A stretch of 33,649 nt of DNA from Arthrobacter sp. AK04 (GCF_021129155.1 NZ_JAJOMC010000054.1:1-33649), one strand, 5' to 3'; shown: positions 21,993 to 30,524, counted from the first letter of the stretch. The notes: generated by a model from the letters alone, not told the origin. Numbers and translations: made by a program.

Positions 21993-23702
21993 CTATTTTG
22001 GCGGGCTGTGCAGGGGTATGACTTCCAGCCCTCCGTGGCCCACGAGTACCAGTGCGTGCTGCGCCGTGACTCCGTCAAGGGCGGCCGCCACCTGACTCAC
22101 CGTCTCAGGCGGCGCTTGAGAAGCTGCCCCCGGCGAAGCCGTACCCGGCCCAGGAAGGCCCGGGCCGCCGTCGTCCGCCCGAAGCCAGACGGTAACCCTG
22201 GCGCCACCCGTAGCCTCGGCAACGCCTCGTGCCAACGCGTCCGGGTCCGGGTGCTGCCCGATGACTAGGGTGACCTGCTCGATGGTCCGTTTCCTGGCCG
22301 GCTCGGCGGCCGCGAGGAGGCCCCGGTCGTGCCGCCACAGGGCGAAGTGGTACCCGGCCACAAGGGCGGCTGCCACCAGGAGCCCGAACGGGGCGCGGAT
22401 GCGGTCCAGGAGGCTGCCGCCCGTGACGTCTCCGAGCAGGAACTCGAAGACCCGGTAGCCGATCACCAGGAGCGTAATAAGCGCCACCACGGCGCTGACG
22501 CCGAAGAACGCGATGAGGTACACGCGGCGTCCGGGCGGGATGGCGTCGGCGGCCTGCGGCTGGTACCGGGGCTTCCACGCCAGCCACCAGACCGGACCGC
22601 CCACCAGGAGGGAACTGATGCCGCCAAGGAGCAGGGTGCGTGTGGCCCCTCCCGCCAGTGGTGAGACGGCGGCTGCCAGCAGCGCGTTCACCACAACGCC
22701 CACCCCGGAAGCGGATGCCGCCAGGGCAACCGCGGACGTCACCAGGAGGCTTGCCCGCGTGGTGGCGGAGGACCGGCGGATGGACGCGGTGCGGTGGTAG
22801 CGCCACACCACCGCCCCCACGAGTGTTGCGGCCACGGCCGGTGCCAGCGGCTCCAGCAGGTCGTTCAGGGGGTCGTCCCGGTCGAACGCCAGCCGCAGGA
22901 ACACGAACAGGACCACGCCGGCCCCGCCAAGGGCAGTGATGCCGGCCGCGAAAACGCCGACGATGATCATGATGCTGTCAACCAGGTTGGTCTGGAAGCG
23001 GCGTCCGCCCTCCCTGAACCAGTGCCACCACCAGACAACGGTTCCGCCCGCCGCCCACACCAGCGAACGGAGCACCGAGTACCACCAGGGCTCAACGGTC
23101 ACTGTCAGGGGGAAGCCCCGGATGGCGACGTCGAGCAGGCCGCTGAGCGCGGCGATGCCGGCACCGGCGCCGAGCAGCAGGCCGAATACAGAGCCGACGA
23201 CGGCGCGCACGTCGTCCAGGTGGACGGTGGGCTTCCGGGGGTGCTTCCACATCCAACGGTGCCATGCCCAAATGGCGGCCCAGGCGATGCTGTTGGCAAG
23301 CGCCGGCGCCCAGTCGCCGTCCCGCTGCCCTATGAGCGAGGCCGCCATCCCCAGCAGCGAGGTGGTGAAGATAATGAGGGAGACGCCGTACATGGCGGTG
23401 ATGTAAAGGCCCCACCCGGCGGATGTGCGCTCGGCCTCGTCGTCCAGCCTCCGCCACACAAACCACCACAGCAGCAGGGCGAGCGGGCCGCCGATCAGAG
23501 TGAAGGCCAGGGACCGGGCCAGCCCGGCCACATCGGTGGATGCCAGCACAGCGCCCGACGTGAACAGCCGCTCCAGCAGCCCGCTGAGGCCGCTGGCGGC
23601 AATCACCACCAGGGCAAACAACAGGGCGTACTGGATGAGCCGCCGCAGCGTCACCTGGGCGAGCCCCGCCGTCGAAATCGTCATGCCGGCCGGGGCGCTC
23701 AT
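21993..23702 (-). CDS. Multi-pass membrane protein, DUF5671-like
   Basis: A 569-residue integral membrane protein with roughly 14-16 hydrophobic segments. It seems built of repeated units: a segment like RRLIQYALLFALVVIAASGL, then an amphipathic stretch and a Trp-rich segment (LLWWFVWRRLD), recurs with variations such as RRVYLIAFFGVSAVVALITL. I associate this layout with DUF5671 proteins. The C-terminal about 110 residues are soluble and include VTLVIGQHPDPDALARGVAEA. The ATG at 23702 is chosen because it overlaps the stop of the upstream gene (ATGA); an earlier ATG lies inside that gene. Function unknown. Confidence 0.75.
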   Translation of the reverse strand: MSAPAGMTISTAGLAQVTLRRLIQYALLFALVVIAASGLSGLLERLFTSGAVLASTDVAGLARSLAFTLIGGPLALLLWWFVWRRLDDEAERTSAGWGLYITAMYGVSLIIFTTSLLGMAASLIGQRDGDWAPALANSIAWAAIWAWHRWMWKHPRKPTVHLDDVRAVVGSVFGLLLGAGAGIAALSGLLDVAIRGFPLTVTVEPWWYSVLRSLVWAAGGTVVWWWHWFREGGRRFQTNLVDSIMIIVGVFAAGITALGGAGVVLFVFLRLAFDRDDPLNDLLEPLAPAVAATLVGAVVWRYHRTASIRRSSATTRASLLVTSAVALAASASGVGVVVNALLAAAVSPLAGGATRTLLLGGISSLLVGGPVWWLAWKPRYQPQAADAIPPGRRVYLIAFFGVSAVVALITLLVIGYRVFEFLLGDVTGGSLLDRIRAPFGLLVAAALVAGYHFALWRHDRGLLAAAEPARKRTIEQVTLVIGQHPDPDALARGVAEATGGARVTVWLRADDGGPGLPGPGTASPGAASQAPPETVSQVAAALDGVTAQHALVLVGHGGLEVIPLHSPPK

Positions 23703-24163
23703 GGCTTGACCAATGTTCCGGTGCACGCCATCAGCTGGTACGGCGCTTGGCTGATCTTCCAGTCTCCATCCGCCTTCACCAGGCTGAACATGTCCTCCGA
23801 CTCGTACTCGGAGGGGCCGAAGGGCCCGTCCTGGGACGAAATGACGATTGAGACCCGCACGGTGGCCGACTGGTCCCGCTCCGATGTGGACACCAGGACC
23901 ACACGGGCGGGCCGGGGCTCACCGTAGTACGAGCCGCGGCAGATGGTGCGGGCGGCGTCCGTGAGGTATGTTTCGGCCGTTTCGAGGTCGCCGTCGATGA
24001 CCGCAGTGCTGTACCGCTGGACAACTCCCGCCGGGCTGGCCTCGTCCAGGGGTTCCGGCTCTCCCCGGGAAAACACCACGGCAAGGGCCACCACCACCAG
24101 CAGTCCGACGACCCCCAGCAGCACGAGGAGGAGCCGGTCCGGTTTTCGCGCTGCATCAGTCAT
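23699..24163 (-). CDS. Membrane-anchored hypothetical protein (154 aa)
   Basis: A 154-residue protein with a short cytoplasmic N-terminus (MTDAARKPDR), one membrane segment (LLLVLLGVVGLLVVVALAVVF) and an outside domain of about 115 residues. That domain starts SPAGVVQRYSTAVIDGDLETAETYL and resembles NTF2/SnoaL-like folds seen in actinobacterial membrane proteins. Two Cys (in TICRGSYYG and LMACTG) could form a disulfide. The ATG at 24163 is favoured; a GTG at 24190 would add nine residues before it. It overlaps the DUF5671-like gene by 4 bases, so the two probably act together. Function unknown. Confidence 0.7.
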   Translation of the reverse strand: MTDAARKPDRLLLVLLGVVGLLVVVALAVVFSRGEPEPLDEASPAGVVQRYSTAVIDGDLETAETYLTDAARTICRGSYYGEPRPARVVLVSTSERDQSATVRVSIVISSQDGPFGPSEYESEDMFSLVKADGDWKISQAPYQLMACTGTLVKP

Positions 24164-24226
24164 GGCGTCAGTATGCACTGTCCCCAGCACTTTTTTCTGG
24201 TGTCTTTAGGCCCAATGTGGAAACGT

Positions 24227-24252
24227 ACGACGGCGGGCGGGGCCGCCGTCGT
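24227..24252. terminator. Perfect 10-bp GC-rich hairpin
   Basis: ACGACGGCGG (24227-24236) pairs with CCGCCGTCGT (24243-24252) across a 6-base loop. It lies downstream of the HPt-like gene (stop at 24305, minus strand). There is no strong T-tract. The stem core matches the hairpin at 4352-4396. Confidence 0.4.
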
Positions 24253-24304
24253 TCGCTTGCTGTTCCGGGGCCCCACCTTGGTCCAGGAGACTCGGTGCCT
24301 TCGT

Positions 24305-24709
24305 TCAGGGCCGGTGCCTCAGGTGGTCCTGCAGGACATAGATGGTGCGCTGGGCGCACTGCTTGAGCCGCCGCAGGTGCTCGGCTGCCAGCCGGGGCAG
24401 GACAACGGCGGGGTCTGCTGTCCTGCCGTCCTCCCGCAGCGATTTTTCAAGCTCCAGGGCGAGGGCCGCGAGCCTCTCGGCCCCCACCATCTGGCTGGCG
24501 GTCTTGAGGCTCAGGACCGCGTCCATGGCCCCCGGCAAATCGCCGGTGGTCAGCGCGAGCCGCACCTTTTGCAGCCTCTGCGGCATCTGCCCGATGAAGG
24601 CCTCCACGAAGACCTTCCAGACGCCCTCGTCATCCTCGAGTTCGTTACGCAGCCGCTCCAGCACTGCCGGGTCCAGGAGGGGAGGGACGTTCCCGTCGGG
24701 CTGGGTCAT
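24305..24709 (-). CDS. HPt-like domain protein lacking the phospho-accepting histidine
   Basis: A 134-residue all-helical protein aligned to histidine phosphotransfer domains: ELEDDEGVWKVFVEAFIGQMPQRLQKVR, then AVLSLKTASQMVGAERLAALALELEKSL. In a working HPt the central motif is H-x-L-K-G; here it reads L-S-L-K-T, with Leu66 in place of the His. It therefore should not carry phosphate and may act as a binding or docking protein. GAGG lies ahead of the ATG. No histidine kinase or response regulator gene is nearby. Confidence 0.75.
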   Translation of the reverse strand: MTQPDGNVPPLLDPAVLERLRNELEDDEGVWKVFVEAFIGQMPQRLQKVRLALTTGDLPGAMDAVLSLKTASQMVGAERLAALALELEKSLREDGRTADPAVVLPRLAAEHLRRLKQCAQRTIYVLQDHLRHRP

Positions 24710-24852
24710 GTCGGTGCCTCGATGCAGCCCATGACCCCCCTCGCAGCAGAGATTCCCGCGGTGATGCCCGCGGGCTTTCGTAGGACGCTACGGGCAGCGG
24801 CGATGGAGGGCACGAGTGGTGGGTACTCGATTTTTCGCGGGCGTTGCTCGTG
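24710..24852. other. Intergenic stretch with several small inverted repeats
   Basis: No gene is seen. Inverted repeats are CCCGCGG/CCGCGGG (24755-24774), CGTAG/CTACG (24779-24792) and CGAGT/ACTCG (24813-24829). The last is followed by ATTTTT on the plus strand. One of these probably ends the minus-strand XRE transcript, and the rest of the space must hold the HPt gene promoter, which I cannot place. Confidence 0.35.
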
Positions 24853-25047
24853 CTAGCTGTCTGGCGTGAAAATGTCCTCGATGGTGCAGCCAAAGAGTGA
24901 TGCCAGGCGGAAGGCCAGGGGGAGCGAGGGGTCGAACCGGCCCTTTTCGATGGAGATGACGGTTTGCCGCGAGACTCCCAGCGCATCCGCCAGCTTTTGC
25001 TGCGACCAGCCATGCTCCCTGCGCAGTTCCGGAAGGGTGTTCTCCAC
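24853..25047 (-). CDS. XRE-family transcriptional regulator (64 aa)
   Basis: A 64-residue single-domain Cro/CI-type protein: LPELRREHGWSQQKLADALGVSRQTVISIEKGRFDPSLPLAFRLASLFG, ending in IEDIFTPDS. This is the compact YozG-like type commonly paired with a membrane protein. The GTG at 25047 has AGAGGA 7 bases upstream and lies 3 bases after the stop of the membrane protein gene, so they are coupled. It probably binds the tandem repeats at 25573-25606 and represses its own operon and perhaps the divergent ABC genes. Confidence 0.9.
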   Translation of the reverse strand: MENTLPELRREHGWSQQKLADALGVSRQTVISIEKGRFDPSLPLAFRLASLFGCTIEDIFTPDS

Positions 25048-25050
25048 CCG

Positions 25051-25533
25051 CTATCCTCTTCTCCGGCTGACGGTGTACCGCACACCCATGGAGAGCATGC
25101 CCGCGACGGTCATAGCGAGCAGTGCTATTGAACCGTCGATTTGCAGGGGCGTCAGGAAGAGCACTGCTGTTCCAAGGCCGGCAACGATCAGCAGGTCATG
25201 GAAAGCGCCCGCTGCAGAAGCGTCGTACCAGCGCGACTCCACGGATTCCTCCGGGCGCGCGGCCGCCCCCTTGAGGGAATCCCGGTCAACGAGGAACGCC
25301 CAGGCAAGTGCACATAGGGGCAGGGCCGTGAGGGCCGCCACAATGGCCGCACCCAGCAAGGGCCGCTGCGGGGAAAAGCCTGCCAGGGCGGCAGCTGCCG
25401 CCACCAGCGCGGCAAGAAGAATTCCCACTGGGATTGCGGGCACCATGGCCGGTACTGTGCGGGCGCCAAACCGGGCCCGTCCCCAGGCGGTCCGCACCAC
25501 ATTTCCCTTTGCGTTCCCTTTACCCTCAGTCAT
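25051..25533 (-). CDS. Four-helix membrane protein paired with the XRE regulator
   Basis: A 160-residue membrane protein with four hydrophobic segments (first: VPAIPVGILLAALVAAAAALAG; last: IALLAMTVAGMLSMGVRYTV), a basic N-terminus and a charged loop of about 30 residues between segments 2 and 3. GGGGGA precedes the ATG. It resembles the membrane half of XRE/membrane gene pairs, but I cannot assign a named family. It may hold or release the regulator in response to a membrane signal; this is inference from pairing only. Confidence 0.75.
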   Translation of the reverse strand: MTEGKGNAKGNVVRTAWGRARFGARTVPAMVPAIPVGILLAALVAAAAALAGFSPQRPLLGAAIVAALTALPLCALAWAFLVDRDSLKGAAARPEESVESRWYDASAAGAFHDLLIVAGLGTAVLFLTPLQIDGSIALLAMTVAGMLSMGVRYTVSRRRG

Positions 25534-25572
25534 GTCAGTCCCCCAGTCGTTGTTGGTAGTCGATGCGCCCAG

Positions 25573-25606
25573 TGTAAAGCGAACTTGACTGTAAAGTAAA
25601 CTTGTC
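25573..25606. promoter_or_regulatory. Tandem 17-bp repeats in the divergent promoter region
   Basis: TGTAAAGCGAACTTGAC (25573-25589) is followed immediately by TGTAAAGTAAACTTGTC (25590-25606), 14 of 17 identical, each containing an AAG-N4-CTT palindrome. On the minus strand they contain a promoter-like pair, TTTACT and TACACT with an 18-base spacer, so binding would cover the XRE operon promoter. TTGACG (25609-25614) begins two bases after the repeats for the plus-strand ABC genes. Confidence 0.65.
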
Positions 25607-25647
25607 TATTGACGCCCGGTGCTGTGCGGCCGGTTTAGGGTGGTGGC

Positions 25648-26334
25648 ATGGCGAGTGTGGGGGCAGTGCTTGAGGCCAGGGAACTTGTGGTGGGCTACGG
25701 GGATACACCGGTGTGCGGCGGGATTACTGCAGCCGTGGAACCGGGAGAGGTCCTGGCGGTGGTGGGGCTCAACGGCGCTGGCAAGTCCACTGTGGCTCGG
25801 ACGCTGGCCGGGCGGCACCTGCCGCTGGCAGGGGACGCCCTGGTTCACGGTCTTCCGGTGATGCCCGACGCCGCGTCGTTCCGTCGGCAGGTTGCTGCAG
25901 TTTTTGACGAGGATGTCTTCTTCCCGTCGCTTACGGTGCGCGAGCACCTTTTGCTGGTGGCGCGGGGACATTCGGTGGCGTTGCCGGACGAGGCCGTTGA
26001 CGCCGAGCTGGAATTCTTCGGACTCTTTGGCAGGGCAGAGGCAGTGCCGGACTCCCTGTCGTCCGGGCAGCGGCGGCGGCTCCTCCTGGCGGCGGGGTTC
26101 ATCCGGCCGTCGTCCCTGCTGATCCTGGATGAACCTGAGCAGCGCCTGGATCCCGTCATGCGGGGTGTCCTCAGCCGGCGGATCCGTGAGCATGCCGGAG
26201 CCGGAGCGGCTGTGGTCCTGGTGACGCACGATCCATCCCTGCTTGTACAGACAGCCACACAGTGCCTGGTCATCGGAGAGGTTGTGGAACTCGTGGATCC
26301 GGCGCAGGGGGTGGCGGCCATTGCGGGATCCTGA
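25648..26334 (+). CDS. ABC transporter ATPase (export type)
   Basis: A 228-residue ATPase with Walker A GLNGAGKST (near residue 40), an unusual signature LSSGQRRRLLLAAGF, Walker B LLILDEPEQRLD and switch VLVTHDPSLL. The single short domain and the large membrane partner downstream suggest an exporter. No ribosome site is strong; TAGGGT (25636-25641) ends 6 bases before the ATG, which fits a leaderless mRNA. It is divergent from the XRE/membrane pair, so regulation by that XRE protein is likely. The substrate is unknown. Confidence 0.88.
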   Translation: MASVGAVLEARELVVGYGDTPVCGGITAAVEPGEVLAVVGLNGAGKSTVARTLAGRHLPLAGDALVHGLPVMPDAASFRRQVAAVFDEDVFFPSLTVREHLLLVARGHSVALPDEAVDAELEFFGLFGRAEAVPDSLSSGQRRRLLLAAGFIRPSSLLILDEPEQRLDPVMRGVLSRRIREHAGAGAAVVLVTHDPSLLVQTATQCLVIGEVVELVDPAQGVAAIAGS

Positions 26335-27880
26335 GACGGCGGATCTTCCGGCAACATTGGGCCAAAGCCCGGCGGGCGGTCTAGGCCTCGCCCGGGAGAT
26401 CGTGGCCTTCACCCGGGGGACAGCGCGCCGGTACAACCGGTCCCGTTCATCGCTGCGGGACGTCCTCCTCGACCTGTACGCCAGTGTCCTGGGGCTGGGA
26501 TGCGTTGCGGCCATTGCGGTGTCCTTCGTCCTGGCACTGAGGGACCAGATTGCCGAACGCGGCGTGATGGAGCGCAGCCTTGTGGACAGCCGGTGGCAGG
26601 TCCTCCCTGCCGAGGTTCTCTGGGTCCTGCTGACCTACGTGGGCCTGGCGTCCCTTGCCGTGCTCGCGCGAAGGCTGGGGCCGGTCGCGGCCAGCCCCGC
26701 CGAAGCCGTTTGGTGGCTGCCCCTGCCGCTGGACCGGCGTCCCCTGGTGCTGCCCGCTTTCCTTCGCAGGACCCTTGCCGCCGGGCTGGCCGCCGCCGTC
26801 GCCTACTTGCCCTTCAGTGTCCTGACAGACCTCCAGCGCCAGCCCGCCGGCCACCTGCTGGCAGCGGCGGCCTTCGGGGCGATGGCCATCGTCGCCGCCG
26901 CCGGCGCCGCCGTTATGCAGCTGGCGCCGCAACAGCACCAGCCGGGACGCCGTGCCCTTCTCCTGGCATGCCTGCTGCCCGGAGCGGTCCTGCCGTTCCT
27001 GGCGCCGGCAGCCTGGCCGCTGCCGGCCGCGCTCGCGCCTGCCATCGGAGTGCTCGCCTACATTGCACCCCGTGCCGGCTCGGTGCCTGGCGCCGACCTG
27101 ACGCGCGGCGGTGCGGTCTCCGGGCATGTGCACGCCTCCCTGTTCTTCCTCGAAGCCAACGAGCTCCACCGTGCGCTTGCGGTGGAACCACGGGGTGCCA
27201 GGCAGCGCCGGTGGGGTGACGGGTTCCACGCCAGGCCGGTCCGTGGCGCGTTCCACGCCTTGGTCCGTGCAGACGTGGTGGCCTACTTGCGGCTGCGGCC
27301 GCCGCTTACCGGGCCGCTGCTGTCGCTTGCCACCTGCGTCGGCGTAGTTTTGATCGACCCCGCACTGCCTGCAATGCTGCAGATCGCCGTGATGGTCATT
27401 GCAGGCTGTGCCACGGCTGCGGGGAGTGGGAGAGTGATCCGGAGGACCGCCCTCATTCCGGAACTGGATGCCCTGGTTCCCCTGGCTCCGTGGCAGGTGA
27501 GGCTGAGCCGGCTCGTGATGCCGGCCATGGCGTTGGCTTGCTGGATGGGCGGACTGACCGGCATCCTCGCTGCGTTAGGCGCTGCTGGCCCACTGCTCGT
27601 CGTGGTCGGGGTGGCAGCAGGTGCCGGCATGGCCGCCGGCACGCTCCGCGCAGCGGCACGTCCTGCCACTGACTGGTCCAGGCCGCCGGTTGAAACCCCG
27701 TTCGGGCCGGTTCCCCGTGACCAGTTGTCCACCCTGCTGCGGGGTACGGACCTGACTGTCCTTGTGATGGTCCCGGTGATGCTTGCGCTGTTCCTGGACG
27801 CCGCGTCGCCGATGCTGGTACTCGCGCAGCTGGCGCTCAGCGCGGGAGCCATCGCGTTCCAGGCCAGGTTCGCCAAGTAA
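26321..27880 (+). CDS. Large membrane permease partner of the ABC ATPase (DUF6297-like)
   Basis: A 519-residue protein with about 12 hydrophobic segments in two halves joined by a hydrophilic loop of about 50 residues (VEPRGARQRRWGDGFHARPV region). Ala/Leu-rich segments include ALLLACLLPGAVLPFLAPAA. The layout and the adjacent ATPase fit DUF6297 permeases of actinobacteria; this name is from memory and not certain. The start is unclear: TTG at 26321 is preferred because AGGGGG lies about 8 bases upstream and it overlaps the ATPase end by 14 bases. No ATG or GTG in this frame fits better near that point. Confidence 0.72.
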   Translation: MRDPETADLPATLGQSPAGGLGLAREIVAFTRGTARRYNRSRSSLRDVLLDLYASVLGLGCVAAIAVSFVLALRDQIAERGVMERSLVDSRWQVLPAEVLWVLLTYVGLASLAVLARRLGPVAASPAEAVWWLPLPLDRRPLVLPAFLRRTLAAGLAAAVAYLPFSVLTDLQRQPAGHLLAAAAFGAMAIVAAAGAAVMQLAPQQHQPGRRALLLACLLPGAVLPFLAPAAWPLPAALAPAIGVLAYIAPRAGSVPGADLTRGGAVSGHVHASLFFLEANELHRALAVEPRGARQRRWGDGFHARPVRGAFHALVRADVVAYLRLRPPLTGPLLSLATCVGVVLIDPALPAMLQIAVMVIAGCATAAGSGRVIRRTALIPELDALVPLAPWQVRLSRLVMPAMALACWMGGLTGILAALGAAGPLLVVVGVAAGAGMAAGTLRAAARPATDWSRPPVETPFGPVPRDQLSTLLRGTDLTVLVMVPVMLALFLDAASPMLVLAQLALSAGAIAFQARFAK

Positions 27881-27932
27881 GGAGGCTTCCCAGGCCGGCG
27901 CCATCCTTTGGACCCTCCGGTACCCTGATGGA

Positions 27933-28733
27933 ATGGCGCAGGAACTTGCGGACCTAAACGCTGAGGTCATCCTGCTCGCGGGAGCGGGACGGGCCATTCT
28001 GCTGCAGCTTGCGGACCCCGGCGTGGGCCGCGGCGTCGCGGAGCACAGCACCTTCACGGACCGCCCGATCAACAGGCTCAAGGGCACCCTGACCTACGTA
28101 TATGCCGTCACCTACGGGACGGAAGAGCAGGTCAAAGAGGTCCGGCGCAGGGTGAACCGCGCCCACGTCCCTGTCCGCCGGGACGCTGATCACCAAACGC
28201 CCGGCTACAACGCCTACGACCCGCAGCTGCAGCTGTGGGTCACGGCGACGCTTTACGACACCGCGCTGGTCATCATCGAGAAAATCTACGGCCCGCTCGA
28301 CGACGAGTCCGCCGATGCCATGTACCGGGACTACGCGAAGCTTGGCACAGCCCTGCAGCTTCCGCCCGAAATGTGGCCGAAGGACCGTGCGGCGTTCAAC
28401 CGGTACTATGACGAACGCATGGCCGGCCTCCGGGCGAGCGACGCCGCCATCCGTGTGGGCCGCGGGCTCCTGTACCCGCAGCACGCCGCACTCTGGTACC
28501 GCGCCATCATGCCGTTCGCCAGGTTCCTGACGGCCGGCCTCCTCCCGGACCATCTGCGCAATGACTTCGGCCTGCCGTGGAGCGGACGCCATGAGCGCCG
28601 CTTCCACCGCACCATGAAAGCGCTCGCCGTGGCCTACCCCAAGCTGCCGCAGGGCATCCGGCACTGGTTCAAGAACTACTGCCTCTCGGAGCTGGACACT
28701 TTCTCGCGCCGGGCAGGGCGCGTGAGTGCTTAG
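27933..28733 (+). CDS. DUF2236 / oxygenase MpaB-family protein
   Basis: A 266-residue DUF2236 protein, a family related to latex-clearing haem oxygenases. Visible landmarks are VILLAGAGRAILLQLADPGVGRGVAEHS, RLKGTLTYVYAVTYGT, VNRAHVPVR, YNAYDPQLQLWVTATLYD and LPPEMWPKDRAAFNRYYDER. Many members have WVHAT where this one has WVTAT, so a conserved His may be missing. The ATG at 27933 is chosen because TACCCT ends exactly 6 bases upstream, fitting a leaderless mRNA; no ribosome site is seen. The next gene overlaps by 8 bases. The substrate is unknown. Confidence 0.85.
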   Translation: MAQELADLNAEVILLAGAGRAILLQLADPGVGRGVAEHSTFTDRPINRLKGTLTYVYAVTYGTEEQVKEVRRRVNRAHVPVRRDADHQTPGYNAYDPQLQLWVTATLYDTALVIIEKIYGPLDDESADAMYRDYAKLGTALQLPPEMWPKDRAAFNRYYDERMAGLRASDAAIRVGRGLLYPQHAALWYRAIMPFARFLTAGLLPDHLRNDFGLPWSGRHERRFHRTMKALAVAYPKLPQGIRHWFKNYCLSELDTFSRRAGRVSA

Positions 28734-29643
28734 CTCCACGCCGCTGGAGGCGCGGCTTGACGAGCGGGCGCGCCGTTTCCTGGCCAGCGCACCTGCCAGC
28801 CGCATCCGGCCCAAGCTCACCGAATTCGTGGTGTTCGGCCTGAAACAGGCCTGGGCGTGCATCTTTGGTGCCGCCCTGCTCGCGGTGCTTATGGCGGCGC
28901 GGCTCTTGTACCCGGACGGGGCCGGACTGGCAAGGAACGACTTCCTGACCCTCGCCGCCGTCGTAATCCAGATCCTCATGGTCGTGTTCAGGCTGGAGAC
29001 CCTGAAGGAGTTGCGGGTCATCATCCTGTTCCACCTGGTCGGAACGGTCATGGAACTTTTCAAGACCGACGCCGGCTCCTGGTCCTACGAGGCCGAGGGC
29101 TTCCTGCGGGTCGGCGCTGTTCCGCTCTTCAGCGGCTTTATGTACGCGGCCGTTGGCTCCTACATGGTGCGCGTCTACCGGCTGTTCGACCTGAGGTTCG
29201 CCCGTTATCCGCGGCGCTGGATCACGGCGGCCGTGGCCGCGGCCATCTACGTCAACTTCTTCAGCCACCACTACATCTGGGACGCACGCTGGGTGCTGCT
29301 CGCCGCCGTCGTGATGGTCTTTGGCCGGTGCGTGATGCACTTCCGGGTGTTCCGGAAGCATCACAGGATGCCGCTGCTGGTCGCGTTCCTGCTGGTGGCG
29401 CTTTTTATCTGGGTGGCCGAGAACATCGCAACCTGGTCCGGCGCATGGCTGTATCCCGGCCAGGTGGACGGCTGGGAGCCCGTGGGGTTGGAGAAACTCG
29501 TGGCCTGGTTCCTGCTGATGATCATCTCCGTGGTCCTGGTGGCCTGGGTCTACAAACCCCAGCCGCCCGGGGTGGAGACCCCGGATGGGTCCGCCGCGGC
29601 CAAGCACCCGAACCCTGCGGCCACCAGTAAACTCGCGGAATGA
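28726..29643 (+). CDS. DUF817 membrane protein
   Basis: A 305-residue membrane protein with about eight segments, matching DUF817 (YoaT-like). Key stretches are EFVVFGLKQAWACIFGAALLA, the HLVGTVMELFKTDAGSWSYEAEG motif, RVGAVPLFSGFMYAAVGSYM, NFFSHHYIWDARW and WVAENIATWSGAWLYPGQ. The GTG at 28726 overlaps the end of the DUF2236 gene, and its own stop overlaps the GNAT gene (ATGA), so the three are coupled. Conserved His and acidic residues in the membrane suggest an enzyme or transporter, but no function is established. Confidence 0.85.
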   Translation: MLSSTPLEARLDERARRFLASAPASRIRPKLTEFVVFGLKQAWACIFGAALLAVLMAARLLYPDGAGLARNDFLTLAAVVIQILMVVFRLETLKELRVIILFHLVGTVMELFKTDAGSWSYEAEGFLRVGAVPLFSGFMYAAVGSYMVRVYRLFDLRFARYPRRWITAAVAAAIYVNFFSHHYIWDARWVLLAAVVMVFGRCVMHFRVFRKHHRMPLLVAFLLVALFIWVAENIATWSGAWLYPGQVDGWEPVGLEKLVAWFLLMIISVVLVAWVYKPQPPGVETPDGSAAAKHPNPAATSKLAE

Positions 29644-30437
29644 GTGAATCCGCACGGTTCCTGGCTGCCTACGATGAGCAGTTGCGCACGGATGCCGAGA
29701 CACCCGGCGCCGCCTCGGTGACAAAGCTTGGTCCGTTGCACCTTGGGACATTCCGCGACGGCCGCGGATTTGTGACGTACCGGGACCTCGGGAATGCGGG
29801 CGAGGACGCCATCAGCAGGCTGGTCCGTGCGGCGGTGGACCACTTCCTGGCTGATCCCGGAGTCACCAGGGTGGAATGGAAAACACGCGGCCACGACCAC
29901 GCTCCCGGGCTGCATGGGGCGCTCCTTGAGCACGGTTTTGTCCCTGACCCGCCGGAATCCATCATGATCGGCAGCGCGCAGGCACTCAGCGTTCCCGTAC
30001 CCGTCCCCGACGGGGTGGTGGTGCGGCAGGTGGTGGATGAACAGGACGTCCGGGCGATGAGCGCCATGCAGGATGCAGTTTTTGGCGATCCGGTCTCCGA
30101 CGGGATGGCCGATGCCCTGCTGCACCGGCTCTCACTCGATGACGGGATGGAGCTGTGGGTGGCCGAGGCGGACGGCCTGATTGTCAGTGCGGGCCGCCTC
30201 GAACCGGTGGAAGGCACCGCCTTCGCCGGGATCTGGGGCGGCGCCACGCGCCCGGAATGGCGTGGCCGCGGGATCTACCGGGCCCTGACCGCGCGCCGGG
30301 CACAGTCGGCACTCCGCTTGGGCAAGACCCTCATCCACAGCGACTCGACCGAATTCTCACGGCCCATCCTGGAACGATCAGGACTGGTCAAAGTCTCCAC
30401 CACCAATCCCTACCGCTGGCGGCGCGAGGGCAGCTGA
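29640..30437 (+). CDS. GNAT-family N-acetyltransferase
   Basis: A 265-residue protein whose C-terminal half is a GNAT domain: MELWVAEADGLIVSAGRLEPV (strands 2-4), then FAGIWGGATRPEWRGRGIYRALTARRAQ with the acetyl-CoA pyrophosphate loop RPEWRGRGIY. The N-terminal half (to about residue 120) looks like a second, degenerate GNAT-like domain (FLADPGVTRVEWKTRGHDHAPGLHGALLEHGF). The ATG overlaps the DUF817 stop. The acceptor is unknown. Confidence 0.87.
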   Translation: MSESARFLAAYDEQLRTDAETPGAASVTKLGPLHLGTFRDGRGFVTYRDLGNAGEDAISRLVRAAVDHFLADPGVTRVEWKTRGHDHAPGLHGALLEHGFVPDPPESIMIGSAQALSVPVPVPDGVVVRQVVDEQDVRAMSAMQDAVFGDPVSDGMADALLHRLSLDDGMELWVAEADGLIVSAGRLEPVEGTAFAGIWGGATRPEWRGRGIYRALTARRAQSALRLGKTLIHSDSTEFSRPILERSGLVKVSTTNPYRWRREGS

Positions 30438-30524
30438 CCGCCACCGGCGGGCCAACCCAGCCGGCCTGGCCTGCAGCCGGCAGTCTTCCCCGGGTGCCCC
30501 GCGCGCGGTCTGTATGCTGGGCGA

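Noticed and set aside
22794..23927. A 377-residue plus-strand open frame across the DUF5671-like gene
   Set aside because: Composition is Pro/Gln/Arg-rich without hydrophobic cores; the minus-strand frame has regular membrane segments and a coupled upstream gene.
24200..24215. An isolated GTCTT (tgtctttagg) as a fifth regulon promoter
   Set aside because: No ATA-N9-TAT box lies 33 bases upstream, so it does not fit the architecture.
4352..24252. The two GACGGCGG hairpins (4352-4396, 24227-24252) as a mobile repeat family
   Set aside because: Only a short GC-rich core is shared, which can arise by chance in terminators of high-G+C genomes; the orientation relative to genes differs.
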